NCBI GenBank assembly: GCA_003260075.1
Contig: QLIY01000023.1
Span: 41,620-105,619, forward strand
Length of the DNA stretch: 64,000 bases
Direction of reading: 5' to 3'
Source: Phallusia mammillata
Lineage: Eukaryota; Chordata; Ascidiacea; Phlebobranchia; Ascidiidae
Shown: piece by piece, positions 1-11,900 of the stretch
Numbering within the stretch: position 1 is the first letter of the stretch
Layout of the letters: every line of letters starts with the position of its first letter
Notes under the pieces: generated by a model
Seen by the model: only the letters and a program-made list of their open reading frames with translations
Told to the model about the DNA's origin: nothing
The model's database searches: none
Translations under genes and position numbers: made by a program

Positions 1-750
1 GATAACCCTAGTATTTACCCCGCTAGCCCCCTAAAAGGGGTGAGTTTGTAAACAATGTCAGAATTGGCTAAAATTTGGATAGCTTGTAAAGTATGCCAAT
101 TATCGTTATTGCGCCATTGCAGTTCGGGGGTTGTTAACAGCCCTTTGACGTCAGAAACATTAACGGTTGTTGCTCAAAACACCTCTAGTGGTTGAAATTT
201 TAAACGTTGGCAGATTGGACTGAAATTTTGCAGTACTATTGATTGAGTCATTGTGGTTTCCTACTTTTAAGTTTGTGTGTGTGTTGAACCTCAATTAGTT
301 ATCCTACTTACTCATTGTTATCTATTGAAATGCATTATCTACAACTTTGCATGTGTGGGGACCCATGAGTTTTTGCTTGCAGAAACAACCAAGGTTATAG
401 ACGATGGCCAATATGGGACCCAATATAAATAAGTGTAGGAAATATATTATTGTTTCAAAATATGTTATATAGTGTATGTGCAAGGGCAATATGTGCTAAG
501 CCACCCTTCTAGTTTCAAACAACTTTTTTTGGCTTTCATTAACTGCATTTTTAATGGGGAAAAATGGATAAACATTATACCCTTGAGAATATCTATTAGA
601 AATACAAGTTGAATTTACTGCCATTCTATAATGTGTTTTTAGTATATCCTTCGGTAGAAAACGCATTTAAAAAAATTACACAAAAAAGTGTAATTTTGTG
701 ACTTTTTGAATCAGTGATTTATTTTTTAACAATTAATTTCTGTTTTTAAG
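1..750 (+). other. Intron sequence 5' of the first visible GT31 exon
   Basis: AT-rich non-coding sequence. The acceptor at its right end (tgtttttaag, 741-750) shows that it is the tail of an intron. I found no exon for the membrane anchor or stem of the first GT31 gene here, so those exons must lie left of the window. Confidence 0.6.
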
Positions 751-976
751 ACGTTTCTTGGCATCTTGTAATATTTGTAAAATCATCTGCCACTCATTCT
801 CTCCATCGCGAAATTATCCGACGCACGTGGGCGCGCTGGGGCTTTGTCGATGGCGGTCACTTTTCTACTTTGTTTGTCATCGGCGGAAACGAGGACCCGT
901 ACGCGTCCGAGATTCTAAACGAGGAAAAACGAAGATATACCGATATTTTGCACTACGACGGACCTGACGATTACAA
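751..976 (+). CDS. GT31 gene A, catalytic-domain exon 1 (of those visible)
   Basis: 226 nt. It enters in phase 1 (first two bases complete a codon) after acceptor tgtttttaag and leaves in phase 2 at AA|GTAACT. It encodes the RR..RTW region through GPDDYK. The homologous exon of gene B is 229 nt with identical phases. Confidence 0.88.
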
Positions 977-3742
977 GTAACTACAGCTTTCATGTTTGCT
1001 TAATGTTTTGGACTTAACTGAATACGGCTTTTAGATTTAATAGTAAATTCAATTCGTAACGCACAGACAACATACATATCCACAGCACAACGTTGATTTA
1101 CTCAACTCATTACCCTTGATCAAGTTTTAAATATTGTTACTATCATGCAGTTGTTCTCAAACTGTGGTACGACTAGTGGTACGCCGAAACATTTTAGGGC
1201 AGGGGTGGGCAACCTGCGGCCCGCGGACCACATGCGGCCCTTGATTAAAGGTTGTGCGGCCCGCAGAGACACTTGGATTTCAAATGTACTGACAAACGAG
1301 TGCAATTATTATATATTTTTGAGCAGATTAGTGCGCCTGGTGCTATTTTTCTGCGACCTGACAATATGCAGCGAGAATCAAATGCGAATTTTACTTGTAG
1401 TAAGGCATGGTATACAACGAAGTTAAATCACCTTGTGTTATAAAAAGGTGCTGCCCGCGTTCTAATTATTGCAATTGTATTTGGCCACACAGTGACAAAG
1501 GTTGCCCAGGGGGGGGGGGTGTTATAAAAAGGTGCTGCCCGCGATCTAATTATTGCAATTGTATTTGGCCACACAGTGACAAAGGTTGCCCACCCCTGTT
1601 TTAGGGGGTACGCAATTAGCTTTCTGTGATACCTAATTAAAGTCCGATCTAAAACTGCAACCTAATTGGCCCAACTGATCAGCCCTGGTTTGTACGAAAC
1701 TCGTGTTTTGAATATCTTTTCGAAATTTCTAATTATGTTAACCAAGTTGGGATTTTTTTTCTTTTTTTCGATATTTCTTGGTCTATCCATTCATGCAGGA
1801 TTTTAGGTGGTACGCAGCGATAGAAAAAGTTATCAGGTGGTACGCGATCCATATAAGATTGAGAACCACTGTTATAATGGAAATGGCGTTCTTCCACTTA
1901 AGCGACGGAATGAAATGTAGTTTAACCGCTAGCTAATCGAGTTATTTGAATTGTTTTAAATTAGTATATTTCTTTTGGACTGTTCAATAAAACTCTTTTG
2001 GATATCCAGAAATTTATTCAGCGATTGCGTAGAATTTAGGACTCCATTAACTAAAGTCTTTTTTGGCGTTATAAGAATTTCCCTTATGTACGGACTTGTT
2101 CATTACTTTGTGACATTGCCCCCTGATGCACGAACATCGAGACATGTTTCTAAAATGAGTTGTGCAAAATATTTACTTACACTTTCGAACTTATACTGTA
2201 TTTACTCGTCGGACCGTGACGGCGCTCCAATAGTTGTATTCCGTCCCCCATGACTTTATACCCTGGTCCTGGTAATATTTGCTCAGCCAAAACACACCAC
2301 AAAATCCCAACATTTACGCTTCACAGACCAGTTACAGAATTCCAAGTCGGGCCTGTGGGCTTTGCGGATATGGTTCTGATTTGGGGTTAAATTCGATTGA
2401 AACGGTCTTGATTCTAGCTTGGCTTAACCCTTTCATTTGTGCCGCAATTCCAAGAACATTTGGGCCTAATACGGGTTTTGGTTTTCAATGACAAATTTGG
2501 GCCTTGTTAGCGGCTCCAGTTTAGGCCCGCTTACTATGCGTCCGCAATAACCAACCATTTTGTTGATTTTACATGTTGGGCCTTTGTTATCTCTGAAATA
2601 TCCAAGATTATCGTTGTGTTTGTGTTCACGTTGCCCACTATCATATTACCATTACTTGGTTTCGTTTTTCGGACATTCATGGGTTTAAACCACTGTTTCC
2701 AGACTCGTATAGTGTCTACAGCGACCGCTGCTTGCAAAACAACAAATTATATGTCATATTCCGAGGGTTATACCAGCGGACAGGGAAACCCTCTTGAGGC
2801 GCCATCAATGCATTGACCTAAATCATACATGACAGAATATGCAGAAATTGAATCAAAAACGTCTGATCCCTGCTGCTTGAAATGCCATGTTGTTGATAAT
2901 AGCACGCAGTCATATTATGTCAAATAGAATGCGGCTTTTGTAACTAATCAGTTTAGGCTATATATATGCCATACATGCCAGTACATGCACTTAAAACAAG
3001 GCCGGTAAAATATGCCAATATAATTGCTTAATGACCTTTGTAACAGTTTATTAGGTTAGGTAATCAGCTAAAATTATCTCCCAGTTTGTTTTACCCTCGT
3101 TCCCTTTCTAATAATTTTTCCCTTTTCCTTTATTGCAATATTTTGTTTAAATCTAAACATGTTTGAAAACTTTACAGAAACATCGCATTTAAGACTCTGA
3201 TTGGAATGCGTTGGGCCGTTGAAAATTTGCCCAGAAATTATTACTACGCATCAGCCGACGACGACTTCCTAGTTAATATTGCCAAGATGCAGGAGACAAT
3301 TGATTCATATCGAGACTTCATGGTCAAAAACGGAACGAACATCTTTCCTATCATATGCATGTTTGACGGACGAGACAAGGCTAAACCTTTTCGTGACAAG
3401 ATCAGCAAGTGGTATATTTCAATGGAGGAGTACAGGTGGCCTGAATACCCTAAGTTCTGCATGGGCGGTATGTATGTCACCTCTCTAGCCATGGTGCGAG
3501 ATCTTTGGGAGATTTCACAACTTCATCGGCCTATGCGGGTCGACGACGTTTGGATCACTGGGATTTTACGCAAAAAACTCGGTGTTCCAGCCGATTTTGT
3601 CACCTTGTTGAGTGACCCTGTGGCCCACCATTACCTCGGCTTTAAAGTAAAGGCGGATTTGACTTCACAAGGGACCATGATGCAAGATGAGTGGACGAAA
3701 CTTCTTGCGCTCGCTGAAAACAAAACCGTTTGTACTTGTTGA
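751..3742 (+). CDS. Beta-1,3-glycosyltransferase, GT31 (Galactosyl_T) family, gene A; 5'-truncated by window edge
   Basis: Two exons, 751-976 and 3178-3742, join in phase (AA|A = Lys) to give about 264 residues of a GT31 catalytic domain. Motifs in order: VIFVKSS at the domain start, EIIRRTWARWGF (the family's RR..IR.TW block), YTDILHYDGPDDYKN, the metal-binding DDD in YYASADDDFLVN, KWYISMEEY, PKFCMGGMYV, and RVDDVWITG (equivalent of EDVY.G in the family). It ends in a Cys-rich tail, NKTVCTC. GT31 enzymes are type II Golgi membrane proteins that transfer Gal, GlcNAc or GalNAc from a UDP-sugar; the acceptor cannot be read from sequence. The paralogue at 8897-16302 needs two more upstream exons (253 nt) for its anchor and stem, so gene A lacks about 84 residues, outside the window. 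The intron starts with GTAACT and ends with tttacag. Confidence 0.9.
1200..1598. mobile_element. Non-autonomous hAT element nested in the 1148-1871 element
   Basis: The terminal inverted repeats are perfect over 16 bp (CAGGGGTGGGCAACCT and its reverse complement), with a perfect 8-bp target duplication, ttttaggg, at 1192-1199 and 1599-1606. The interior repeats 'cggcccgc' motifs. Its 3' part is doubled around an 11-base G run (1509-1519), so the true length is about 310-320 bp. Confidence 0.85.
1435..1598. repeat. Direct repeat around an 11-base G run (assembly junction)
   Basis: The 75 bases before the run (1435-1508) recur after it (1520-1591) with one substitution (gttc versus gatc). This is the first of a series of G-run junctions in the window. 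Confidence 0.85.
3178..3742 (+). CDS. GT31 gene A, terminal exon with DDD and DDVW motifs
   Basis: 565 nt after acceptor tttacag. It begins KNIAFKTLIGMRWAVENLP, carries the DDD metal-binding triplet and DDVWITG, and ends at TGA (3740-3742). It reads cleanly without any poly-G interruption, so it is the best reference for repairing the broken gene B exon. Confidence 0.92.
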
Positions 3743-4667
3743 CCTATAGACAAGTAAACCTTTTGTGAGGTTCATTATGTTCATACCAAAGTAACCGCGG
3801 AAGATGTTAAGTTATGGGGTAAAATTTATTTTTCGGGAGAAAGTTAAAATTCAGTAATCTAAATTTAAAATGTAAACCTAAAAATATAAGAAACTGAACT
3901 TACTTTTCATTTTTTATCCGTCCAGCAGACGTCCATGCAATACAAAGTTTTCCAAGTTGGTGGCAGAACGAACGACGGTGACATTTTTAAAGTCTTCGAA
4001 TGTACCTATGACTTGAAACTGTGAATCTGCTTATTTTCCTTTGTTTTTGATCTGTTTTTGCCTCCAGCGTATTTTACTTTTATTTTTGCAGACTGCTATT
4101 TTTAGCTTCAAGGCGCTTTTGGTCACTGGATTCTATTTGAACCTTGCTATGTGTACTGCCCTATCTCTAATTTTTTGTCGTGTTTACAAAAACAATCGCG
4201 TTGAAATAGGCCTATGTGAGTGACAACCGTTTTGTTCAAAAGTTAGAAAGAAACCTTTTATTGCCATTTTTACTTCTTCCGTTAAAGTGGCAGCAATATC
4301 TGCAAATTTGGTTGTGGTGACTTTTTACATAAAAATAAAAGCCAAGTTCAACCTTTTCAGATGGTTACTTAATTTCAAAATTAAATCATGTTTACTGACG
4401 AAATATGCGATTTCACACATGTACGACGAAGTTTCATTGCTGTTTCTCTATCTAGCCGGTTACCAACAATATTTGATGATGTGCGAGACTTAAATGCCCA
4501 GAAAGTTAGTTCGGCTATATATGTACAATGCGCGTAAGAGATTGTAAGTGGACCGGCCTTCACGGGTCGGGTTCGCGTCGGGTTAGAGTTTTAATAAAAA
4601 TGGCTTGATTCGGACTTGACTTTGTTGTGAACGACGTAGTTTCGAGAATGTACTTTCGGTTTCGGGA

Positions 4668-4849
4668 CCCACTTCCAGGCAGAGTTGCAAACGGGCTTGA
4701 AATTGGAGCTGAAACTCGGCCCGAACCCGAAAGTTAAGCCCAAAACCCGGGCCGAACCCGAATCGTTTTTGAGAAGCCCGTTTATAGGCCCAACAGTTTG
4801 ATTGACAGTCCTATACATTGAAGCCTCAGAAAATACCAAGACAATAGAC
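4668..4849. repeat. Dispersed GC-rich repeat, copy 1
   Basis: Rich in 'cccgaacccgaa'-like motifs. It is recognisably similar to about 9995-10181: shared stretches include 'aaacgggc', 'cccgaa.ccgaat', 'gtttttga.aagcc' and 'cctatacattgaa'. The similarity resumes past the hAT insertion (6373 onward, 'gatagacaat.ggtctt'). No coding capacity seen. Confidence 0.6.
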
Positions 4850-6372
4850 CAGTGGTTCTCAACCGGGGTCCGCCGACCACTAGGAGTCCGCAAAGCGTTT
4901 CTAGACGGTCCGTATCAAGAACTAGGCCGAACGGTCTGGCGCGCCTGACCCGTATACAGAAATAAAAAACCCTGATCGGGATTCGTCCCCGGGAGAGTCC
5001 TGGGTTCGAACCCCGTGAAAAAAAAAACTTCTTAATTCGCACAACTGGATTGAGAAATCTAGACTAAAAAAAATTCGGCGTTTCAAAATAGCAAAAAAAA
5101 CTTGTTTAAAATCATTATTTTTTTCTTGTTGATTCCTGACGTCGGAACCAAAGGCACCGAGTTTTACAAAACAGGTGGCGGACTTAACGTATGACGTCAT
5201 TTTATGTGACGTCACTAATGCGTGCAACCACATGAGCTCAAACGGAAAGCCCAACAAACTTCCCATAGAATGCAAATTGAAATAATATTTATGCGGAACA
5301 CTTTGCTGTAACGTTTATCATTGGTTTAGCAGCGTTAAAATATGTTTTGTCACGTTGTCGTTGCTTTGTATAAACTAAAACAGTGGTTCTCAAACTTTTT
5401 TGTGCGCGACCCAAATCTGAGCTTTATGAACATGTTGCGACCCAAGCCTCAAACATCAAAATATGTATTTTTTATTACTTGTAACTTACTTGTCATTGAA
5501 TGATAACTGTTACATTCCAAGTTTAGTTTCGCATGATTAACCTCCTATCAATCCCTGCGCTAACACGTTACAATCGCCGTGTGCGTAACAGAATATTGGA
5601 AGCCTATTGTCTGTATGTTGTAATGATTGGTTCATTTTGCCGAACAACGTGGTCGAATGAGGCTGTATTTCGCTATGGTAGTACTGTAGCTGGGTGCCAT
5701 CTAAACTCTCAGAAACCACTTACTTACGGTGCAATACTCCAAGGTTACGAAGATAAAGCCACATAAAATGCCTATGATACAATAATTCAGTCATGACTAG
5801 GAATTGAAAATACTTGAAAAATGAAATGAAAAAAATTTAAAAAAAAAAACATTTAGGCAGAATTGAATCACCATAGCGCGACCCATTTTTTGACGGTGCG
5901 CGACCCATGTTTGGGTCGCGACCCATACTTTGAGAACCACTGACCTAAAATAACCATTAACAACAGCACAATCAAATCGTACACAATAATGGCCATAATC
6001 GCGTCACAAACAACGCAATAACGCATAACCTAAACAGGTTGCAGTGTTTTTGTTGCTTTTTCGCCAGTGCTTTTGTTTAAAAGCAAAATCGTTCGTTATT
6101 TTTCTCAAGATTTTACGATGTTTTGTGCAATACCGCTACAAACAAACAAAAAATTTCACGGTGACCGCCACCGTGCTTTACAAAACCACAACCCAAACAA
6201 AAGGATTTAAATTTTGTTTGCTATTAGACCGAAAGTGGTTGCTATTTTATGGACCATTTTTTGGTTGCTTGGTAATAAAAATGGGACGAAAATACGTAGA
6301 ACTTAAAGGGGTCCGCATATAGATTATAATATCGCAAAGGGTTCGCAAAGGCAAAAAGGTTGAGAACTACTG
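4850..6372. mobile_element. hAT-type transposon carrying a second nested hAT
   Basis: The left end CAGTGGTTCTCAACC and right end GGTTGAGAACTACTG are inverted. Target duplication caatagac (4842-4849) / caataaac (6373-6380), 7 of 8 matching. Without the nested element (5381-5942) it is about 950 bp. No hAT transposase is readable. It contains a tRNA T-arm-like stretch followed by an A tract at about 4999-5032 (gggttcgaacccc), possibly a tRNA-derived fragment. Confidence 0.75.
5381..5942. mobile_element. hAT-type non-autonomous element nested in 4850-6372
   Basis: Inverted ends CAGTGGTTCTCAAAC and TTTGAGAACCACTG, with 'gcgacccA'-type subterminal repeats at both sides. Target duplication aactaaaa (5373-5380) / acctaaaa (5943-5950), 7 of 8. 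562 bp, with no plausible protein. Confidence 0.82.
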
Positions 6373-6472
6373 CAATAAACAATGATAGACAATAGGTCTT
6401 GAACAAGGCGTAGTGCTGACACGGGTGTTAATTCAGGCCCGAATCAAAGCCGTTCAAACTCTGAGTGCTATC

Positions 6473-6542
6473 ACGAGGTGTATTTAGGGGGCCAGGGGAC
6501 GAGGTGTATTTAGGGGGCCAGGGGACGAGGTGTATTTAGGGG
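6473..6542. repeat. 26-bp tandem repeat, about 2.7 copies
   Basis: The unit 'acgaggtgtatttaggg..' plus 'ggccagggg' occurs twice identically and then partially. It lies just right of the hAT element. Confidence 0.85.
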
Positions 6543-7309
6543 CGCCACGGGTACAGACTCACTATAAACACCCAGCAAAAGTTAAAAAGGCATTTTATTT
6601 TATTAAGTTTGGGCTAAGTGTGTATTGCAAATAATTTAATTTGCTAATTTAGTCGACTATTTCCAACATTATTTGCCCATATTGAGGTTTATTTTAAGCA
6701 AAATAATCATCTAGAAAGATAGATTATGGACTTTACAGTTTAATTGAGTTTGCTACATAATTTTTTTGCTAGGGGGGCAGAGGTATTGCTGGGTTACTTA
6801 TAGGGGGGCATGAGCCCCGAAAGGTAGAGTGGCATATTATCAGAATATGACAACTAGATATTTCTAGTTAAATAAGTCAGCACATGACAGCAAAATGCCG
6901 GTAATTCTAGTCTAGTTTTGAAAAATCGAGTTATAGGCTTCGACTTGAGTTGTAATTTTAGTTACAGTTTTTATGCCAATGACTGGTTTTAGTAATTCTT
7001 GGCTTTCTTTGACATTGCACGTGATCTGCAAAGCGAAACAGAACCACAACAAACAAAGCAGAAACGTGAGTAAGGTGCGACTGGATGCATGACTAAGCAC
7101 AGAAGCAAGTTTTAAATTGATTCAAATTGGCAAAATTCTTACACAAGTGTGATTTTTATCAGGTTTTCTCACTCTCTTTTGAGAATTTAGGAAGTCACAC
7201 TAGAAAAATGCACTTACTTACGACGTAATATTAGCCACCAAACGCTGTGTTTGGCCATGGCCCGAAGATTTAAAAAGTTTACCTTTCCATCCGACGGTAG
7301 AGCCACTTA

Positions 7310-7593
7310 CACCATAACTCACGCCAGCCGCACATTTAGCCAATTTTTGATAGGTGGCGCAGGAGCTGAGTTATTTATTTGGCGGCTAAATAGGGGTAGG
7401 TTTTTGAAACGTCTTCAATAACAACCAAATTCTGGGGTTAGTTTCATTGAATTTTTAATGATAATACCTCACCCCAGCCCTATTAGCCCTAACCGTAGGC
7501 ATATTTTGAGATATACCGTTTTCAATAGGATTTGTGATTTTTGCACCACCTATCGAAAATTAGCTAAATGTGCGGCTGACGTGAGTTATGGTG
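7310..7593. mobile_element. MITE with ~50-bp inverted ends and TTA target duplication (PIF/Harbinger-like)
   Basis: The ends CACCATAACTCACG and CGTGAGTTATGGTG extend into an imperfect inverted repeat of about 50 bp through 'cagccgcacatttag' and 'gataggtgg'. Flanks are TTA at 7307-7309 and 7594-7596. The 284-bp length, 3-bp TWA-type duplication and absence of an ORF fit a Harbinger-derived MITE. Confidence 0.75.
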
Positions 7594-8896
7594 TTAGTAG
7601 ATTTTCCCTATGCGACAGTATTGTTAAACTACGATTGACCTGAATGAAGATTGATACGGCTGATTGGCGTTGGTTGATTATGTGGTATCTGTCATTTTCT
7701 GGTCCAGTGGGCATAAATATAAATGGTCTGAAAAGTCTTGAGGCTGGGCAACCACGACACGGCCACTTATTTCACGCAACGCATGCTTAAAAACAACGTA
7801 TGTTAAAATAAAATCGTCAGCGACAGCGACTATCTGAGCTTCATTACAAATAGAACTTTATTGATCTTGTGTTAACTTTGAAAATCTGGAGGTGCTTTAA
7901 TTGACTGTATAGTGTATCATAACAAATATTTCCTTGTTGTATTGGAATCAATTGTCACAGACAAAGTTGTGTGAGCTTAAGAAAACTTGAAGTTTAGACT
8001 TTACAAGTAAGGCCGCAGCGCTTATCAGAGTCTGTGACAGTTTGGACCGTGTACTTAACCGCTATTTATTAAAATTCAAATTTGAAATGTTTTTTCTGTT
8101 TGCTTTGGCGTTTCATCTATTACACATCGCACAAAGCAAATCCTTTCCGTGGCTGTTCTGCTGTTCAGTGTCTGAACTTGCCTTTACTGTGACATAAATG
8201 TTAGTGCTGCTTCAGGAAGGCAGTGTAACTTTAGTTTATGCAGTCCGTACAATCGATTTATTCCGAAGTTGTTGGTATTTAAGATTTTCTACCCAACAGA
8301 AGAGACAAACAGCAAGTAAACAGGTAATAAAAGTTATTATCGGTTTTTTGAATTTCTAATTTGAAACGTTTGACTTAAGCGACTTAGTGATTAAACTTCC
8401 TATTTGTCGACAAAGTTTTCTTTTAAATGCATCCGTATATTTTAAGCAGTTCATTGACTAAAAGTTACTAATCAGGCAAAGTTCTATAGTGTTAATGTCA
8501 AAACAACATGTTCGTATAGTACGTTGAGGTTTGTTGGTAATGCACAGTACTTCAAAATCTTTTCCTGTTTAATTTCTGTATGGACGGTACTTTCACGCCT
8601 TTACAAACAATAGTAAAACAAGGCGATGTAAGCTACAACATTAAAATCAGTGGGTTGAGAAAACCAATTGTCCGATTGTGATGTAACAGTAGGTAAATAA
8701 ACCAGATCGCAGAAGTAAACGCGTTCGCAACGATCAATTGAACAGTTTGTTGGGTCCAGGAAACTGGATCGCACGTGGGCGGTGGTCTACCCGGTACACA
8801 GTTTGCCTTTAGTTTATTTTGATTTCTAGCGGATCAAGTAGCTGAGAAGTTGGCCCAGATTAATAGTGCTGGAACTAGCAAGAAAGCCTCTGTCTA

Positions 8897-8991
8897 ATGC
8901 GTCGCTTGCTGATTGTCCTTCTTGCCACAATATGGGGGATTATGGTGGCATGTATATTTCTACAGCTTACCTTCACGGCAGTTATGAAAAG
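8897..8991 (+). CDS. GT31 gene B exon 1: start codon and signal-anchor
   Basis: 95 nt: 31 codons starting MRRLLIVLLATIWG and continuing hydrophobic to FTAVMK, then AG|GTAAAA. Basic residues before one hydrophobic stretch is the type II Golgi anchor pattern. This ATG is chosen because it opens exactly this anchor and the phase matches exon 2; the other frame open here has no such pattern. Confidence 0.85.
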
Positions 8992-11900
8992 GTAAAACAA
9001 CATGATGTCTTTGCTTTATTGCTAAGTTCAAAATTTTGGAAGACAAACGTGGCTAAAAATGTTTTGTTTCGTTTCTTTATTTTCATTTCGAAATTAAAGC
9101 ATCAGTTTTGCATTTAAGCTTGTTTTGTGATTAGATTATTTTGTCTATAGGATTTTCGAGTCTTTAATTTGTCAAAAATGCCAAAACCGTATACAGTATA
9201 CCACTCAGTAATGAGCATTTTTTATACAGTGACAAACAATGGAAAACGGCATCAACCACCACTGCCATCACTACTTTGCCAACAACTACACTACGGGAGT
9301 CCACATCTCGGGATTTCGTATATCTCCATGAACCAGATTCACTAGCAGAATGGCTTAAAGTGGATCCCCCTTGTGCAAAGAAAGACGGTAACCTGATTTG
9401 AAAACTAGCTTATATGTCCATGTGTCATGAATTACTTAAGGAGTTGCTAGCAGAATCTTACAAAACGAGCCAAGTTTTAAGCGGCTGTGTGCTTCAAGCA
9501 GGCTCGTTTTTTGGTTGCTTCGCGTCGGCAGACTGAACTATGACAAAATGGGCAATATAAATTCAACTCCGGCTTTATTGCGTTTTTATTGGACTGTACT
9601 GAAATAAAATACCCAACCTTATTATCTTGTAAATGCGGTTTTATTGTCTATAAATTGGCGCTGTACGTAAATGGAATAACTAACTTTATTGACGAAACTA
9701 TAGCCTACGATGAGAAAGTAGTGCAAACAGTACGTCAAAGTGTCCAAACAAATTTCAAGATAAATTCCCAAGCTATTTACAGTTCCGCAAACTGACGCGC
9801 GTATGTTTATCCCCTTAAAATTTTGTCATCAAGCTAAGAGTAATAAAATGACGATGTGTACCAAGATTCGTTGGCTGTTGACCGCAATCTTGTATAATAT
9901 TCTTTTGTTGGTAAAATGTCGGCTGAAACTGGCTGTTACATAATTATGGATCTTAAGAGTAACACTTGATTTCTAGTTTTGTTGGTTCCATATTCCTGAA
10001 CCAGAGTTGTAAACGGGCCTGAAATTTGAGCCCAACCCCGGTCAAAACACACAAAAGTACAAGCCTGAAACCCGGCCCGAATCCGAATTGTTTTTGAAAA
10101 GCCTGTTTAGGTCCTAAACTTTGTTTGACAGGCCTATACATTGAAACCCCATGAACGACCGGGGAGACCTACATAATAGATCAGGGGTTCCCAACTGGGG
10201 GTACTCGTACCCCTTGGGGGTACGAGATGGGGGGGGGGCCCTAAAGTTTATTTGACAGGCCTATACATTGAAACCCCAGGAACGACCGAGGCGACAAACA
10301 TAATAGATAGACAATTGGTCTTAAACAAAGCGTTTTAGGGCTGTTTGACATTAGGTCAGGTCCAGCAACTGCGGTTACTTGGCTAGTTTAAATTATTTGT
10401 TTTAATTAGGTTTGTTTGGCATCTAAAATCGATTTTGTTGGTGTAGCGCCTCAACTAAAAAGTATATGGACACATGCAACCGTAACCATGACCCACGCAC
10501 TGTTCGGAACAATATTTTTACGAAATTCTAGCTGTATTCGTGCCGCAATAAAACTTTAACATACCACACGGATCCTTGCCCGCATAACCCCGTCATGGCA
10601 TGTGTACCGTGTCGTATGTTTCCTGGCTCCCTTCCTTCTTATACAAACACCACGTGATTTCGGGTTTATTCACATAGTTTGAAATTCATGCAAAGAAAAC
10701 AACAATAATCATTTCGACTGTAAACAGAATTAGACGTTACAGGTGTATGTAGATTTTTTTTTTTTTTAATATGTAATAGCCGTTTTTTGAATTAACATGT
10801 TTTATAAGGTAATTTTAACAGGCAGTGGTTTTCAGCAGTTAACTCAAACTATTAAACGTGTCAATTAAGCTTACAATGTAGTAGAAAAAGTAAGTATCCT
10901 ATTACTTCTCAGCACTTTTCTCAAGTCCATATTTGTCTGAGTTGTATATGTGGTATAGCACACCAGAAGGAAGTTGTGCATTTTTGCTCTCGAATTCGAT
11001 GAGTACTTCATACCACACTAACAAAAGTACCCAGTTGGCAAAACACTCCGCAATAATTGCGAAGTAAATTAAAAACAAACCCAAAACGAGCTAAAGTTTA
11101 TGGTTGCACAAAACAAGACCAAAGAACCGCAACCCAATGTCAGTAACCAGCCCACAGTTGAGCAGGCAAACCGCTAAATAACAGCCATCAGCTGGCAGAA
11201 TGCATTTCAAAAGCAATGACAGTGCCCGGCCACTGGTTGAACAAAACTTTTTTTTAATTTTTTTGGCTTTTACTTTTTTTAGATATTTTTTTGAAAAACT
11301 TTTTGTTCATCAAAAATTAGGTTATTATTTTTCGATTTATTTTGGAATATTTTTATTTTTAGTGATTTTTTATTAATTTGTTTATTTGTTTCGAGTGGCA
11401 GTTGTCGGCAACCATACTTGTTCTCTATCTACACTCTTTTATTGAGATTACATTTTTAGTTCCCCTTTTCCCACAAGTATACAAAGTGCGTATTTCTTTG
11501 TCTCAAACAAACGGCTTTGATTTTGAAAGACGGGCAACACGAAGTACAATAGCTGGCTAAAATATGTCAAAGTACTGAATGTATAGGGATATTTCTTGTA
11601 CGACACATCGGGCGTTGCCTTGTAAAGCAAATGTTTCATGCGTAACGGTTGCTACGCCACCGCCACCAATAGTTAATCTTCGCGAAAGCTGTTTCACGAA
11701 TTCTGCTTTCCATTTGGCATTGAAAACTGTACAGGCTTTGGTAAATCATACCGTTGTAACAGTTGTTGCGTTTAAACCCCTTCCATGTTATAGATCATTT
11801 CCCACAAGTAACTCTATTTGTGTTCAACAACAACTCCCGTTAAAAATTTAAGTTTGGCAATGTATTATGTGCTGTGACCCGGCGATAAACTAAACTTTCG

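Larger units (their letters stand above)
1148..1871. mobile_element. Non-autonomous hAT-type transposon (outer element of a nest)
   Basis: The left end CAGTTGTTCTCAAAC and right end ATTGAGAACCACTG are inverted. The flanking 8-mers ctatcatg (1140-1147) and ttataatg (1872-1879) match at 6 of 8 positions, the 8-bp target duplication expected for hAT. There is no transposase reading frame. It lies in the intron of GT31 gene A and was itself hit by the element at 1200-1598. Confidence 0.7.
3743..8896. other. Intergenic region between the two GT31 genes
   Basis: I see no coding exon. It contains a dispersed GC-rich repeat (about 4668-4849), a large hAT element with another hAT inside it (4850-6372), a 26-bp minisatellite (6473-6542) and a Harbinger-type MITE (7310-7593). 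The last 70 bases are the 5' UTR of gene B. The tract ttgatttctag at 8819-8829 looks like a splice acceptor and could join a 5' UTR exon or a spliced leader. Confidence 0.6.

Noticed and set aside
6912-7100. Minus frame with a signal-like hydrophobic stretch (TLLTFLLCLLWFCFAL)
   Set aside because: No ATG in the frame before the hydrophobic stretch.
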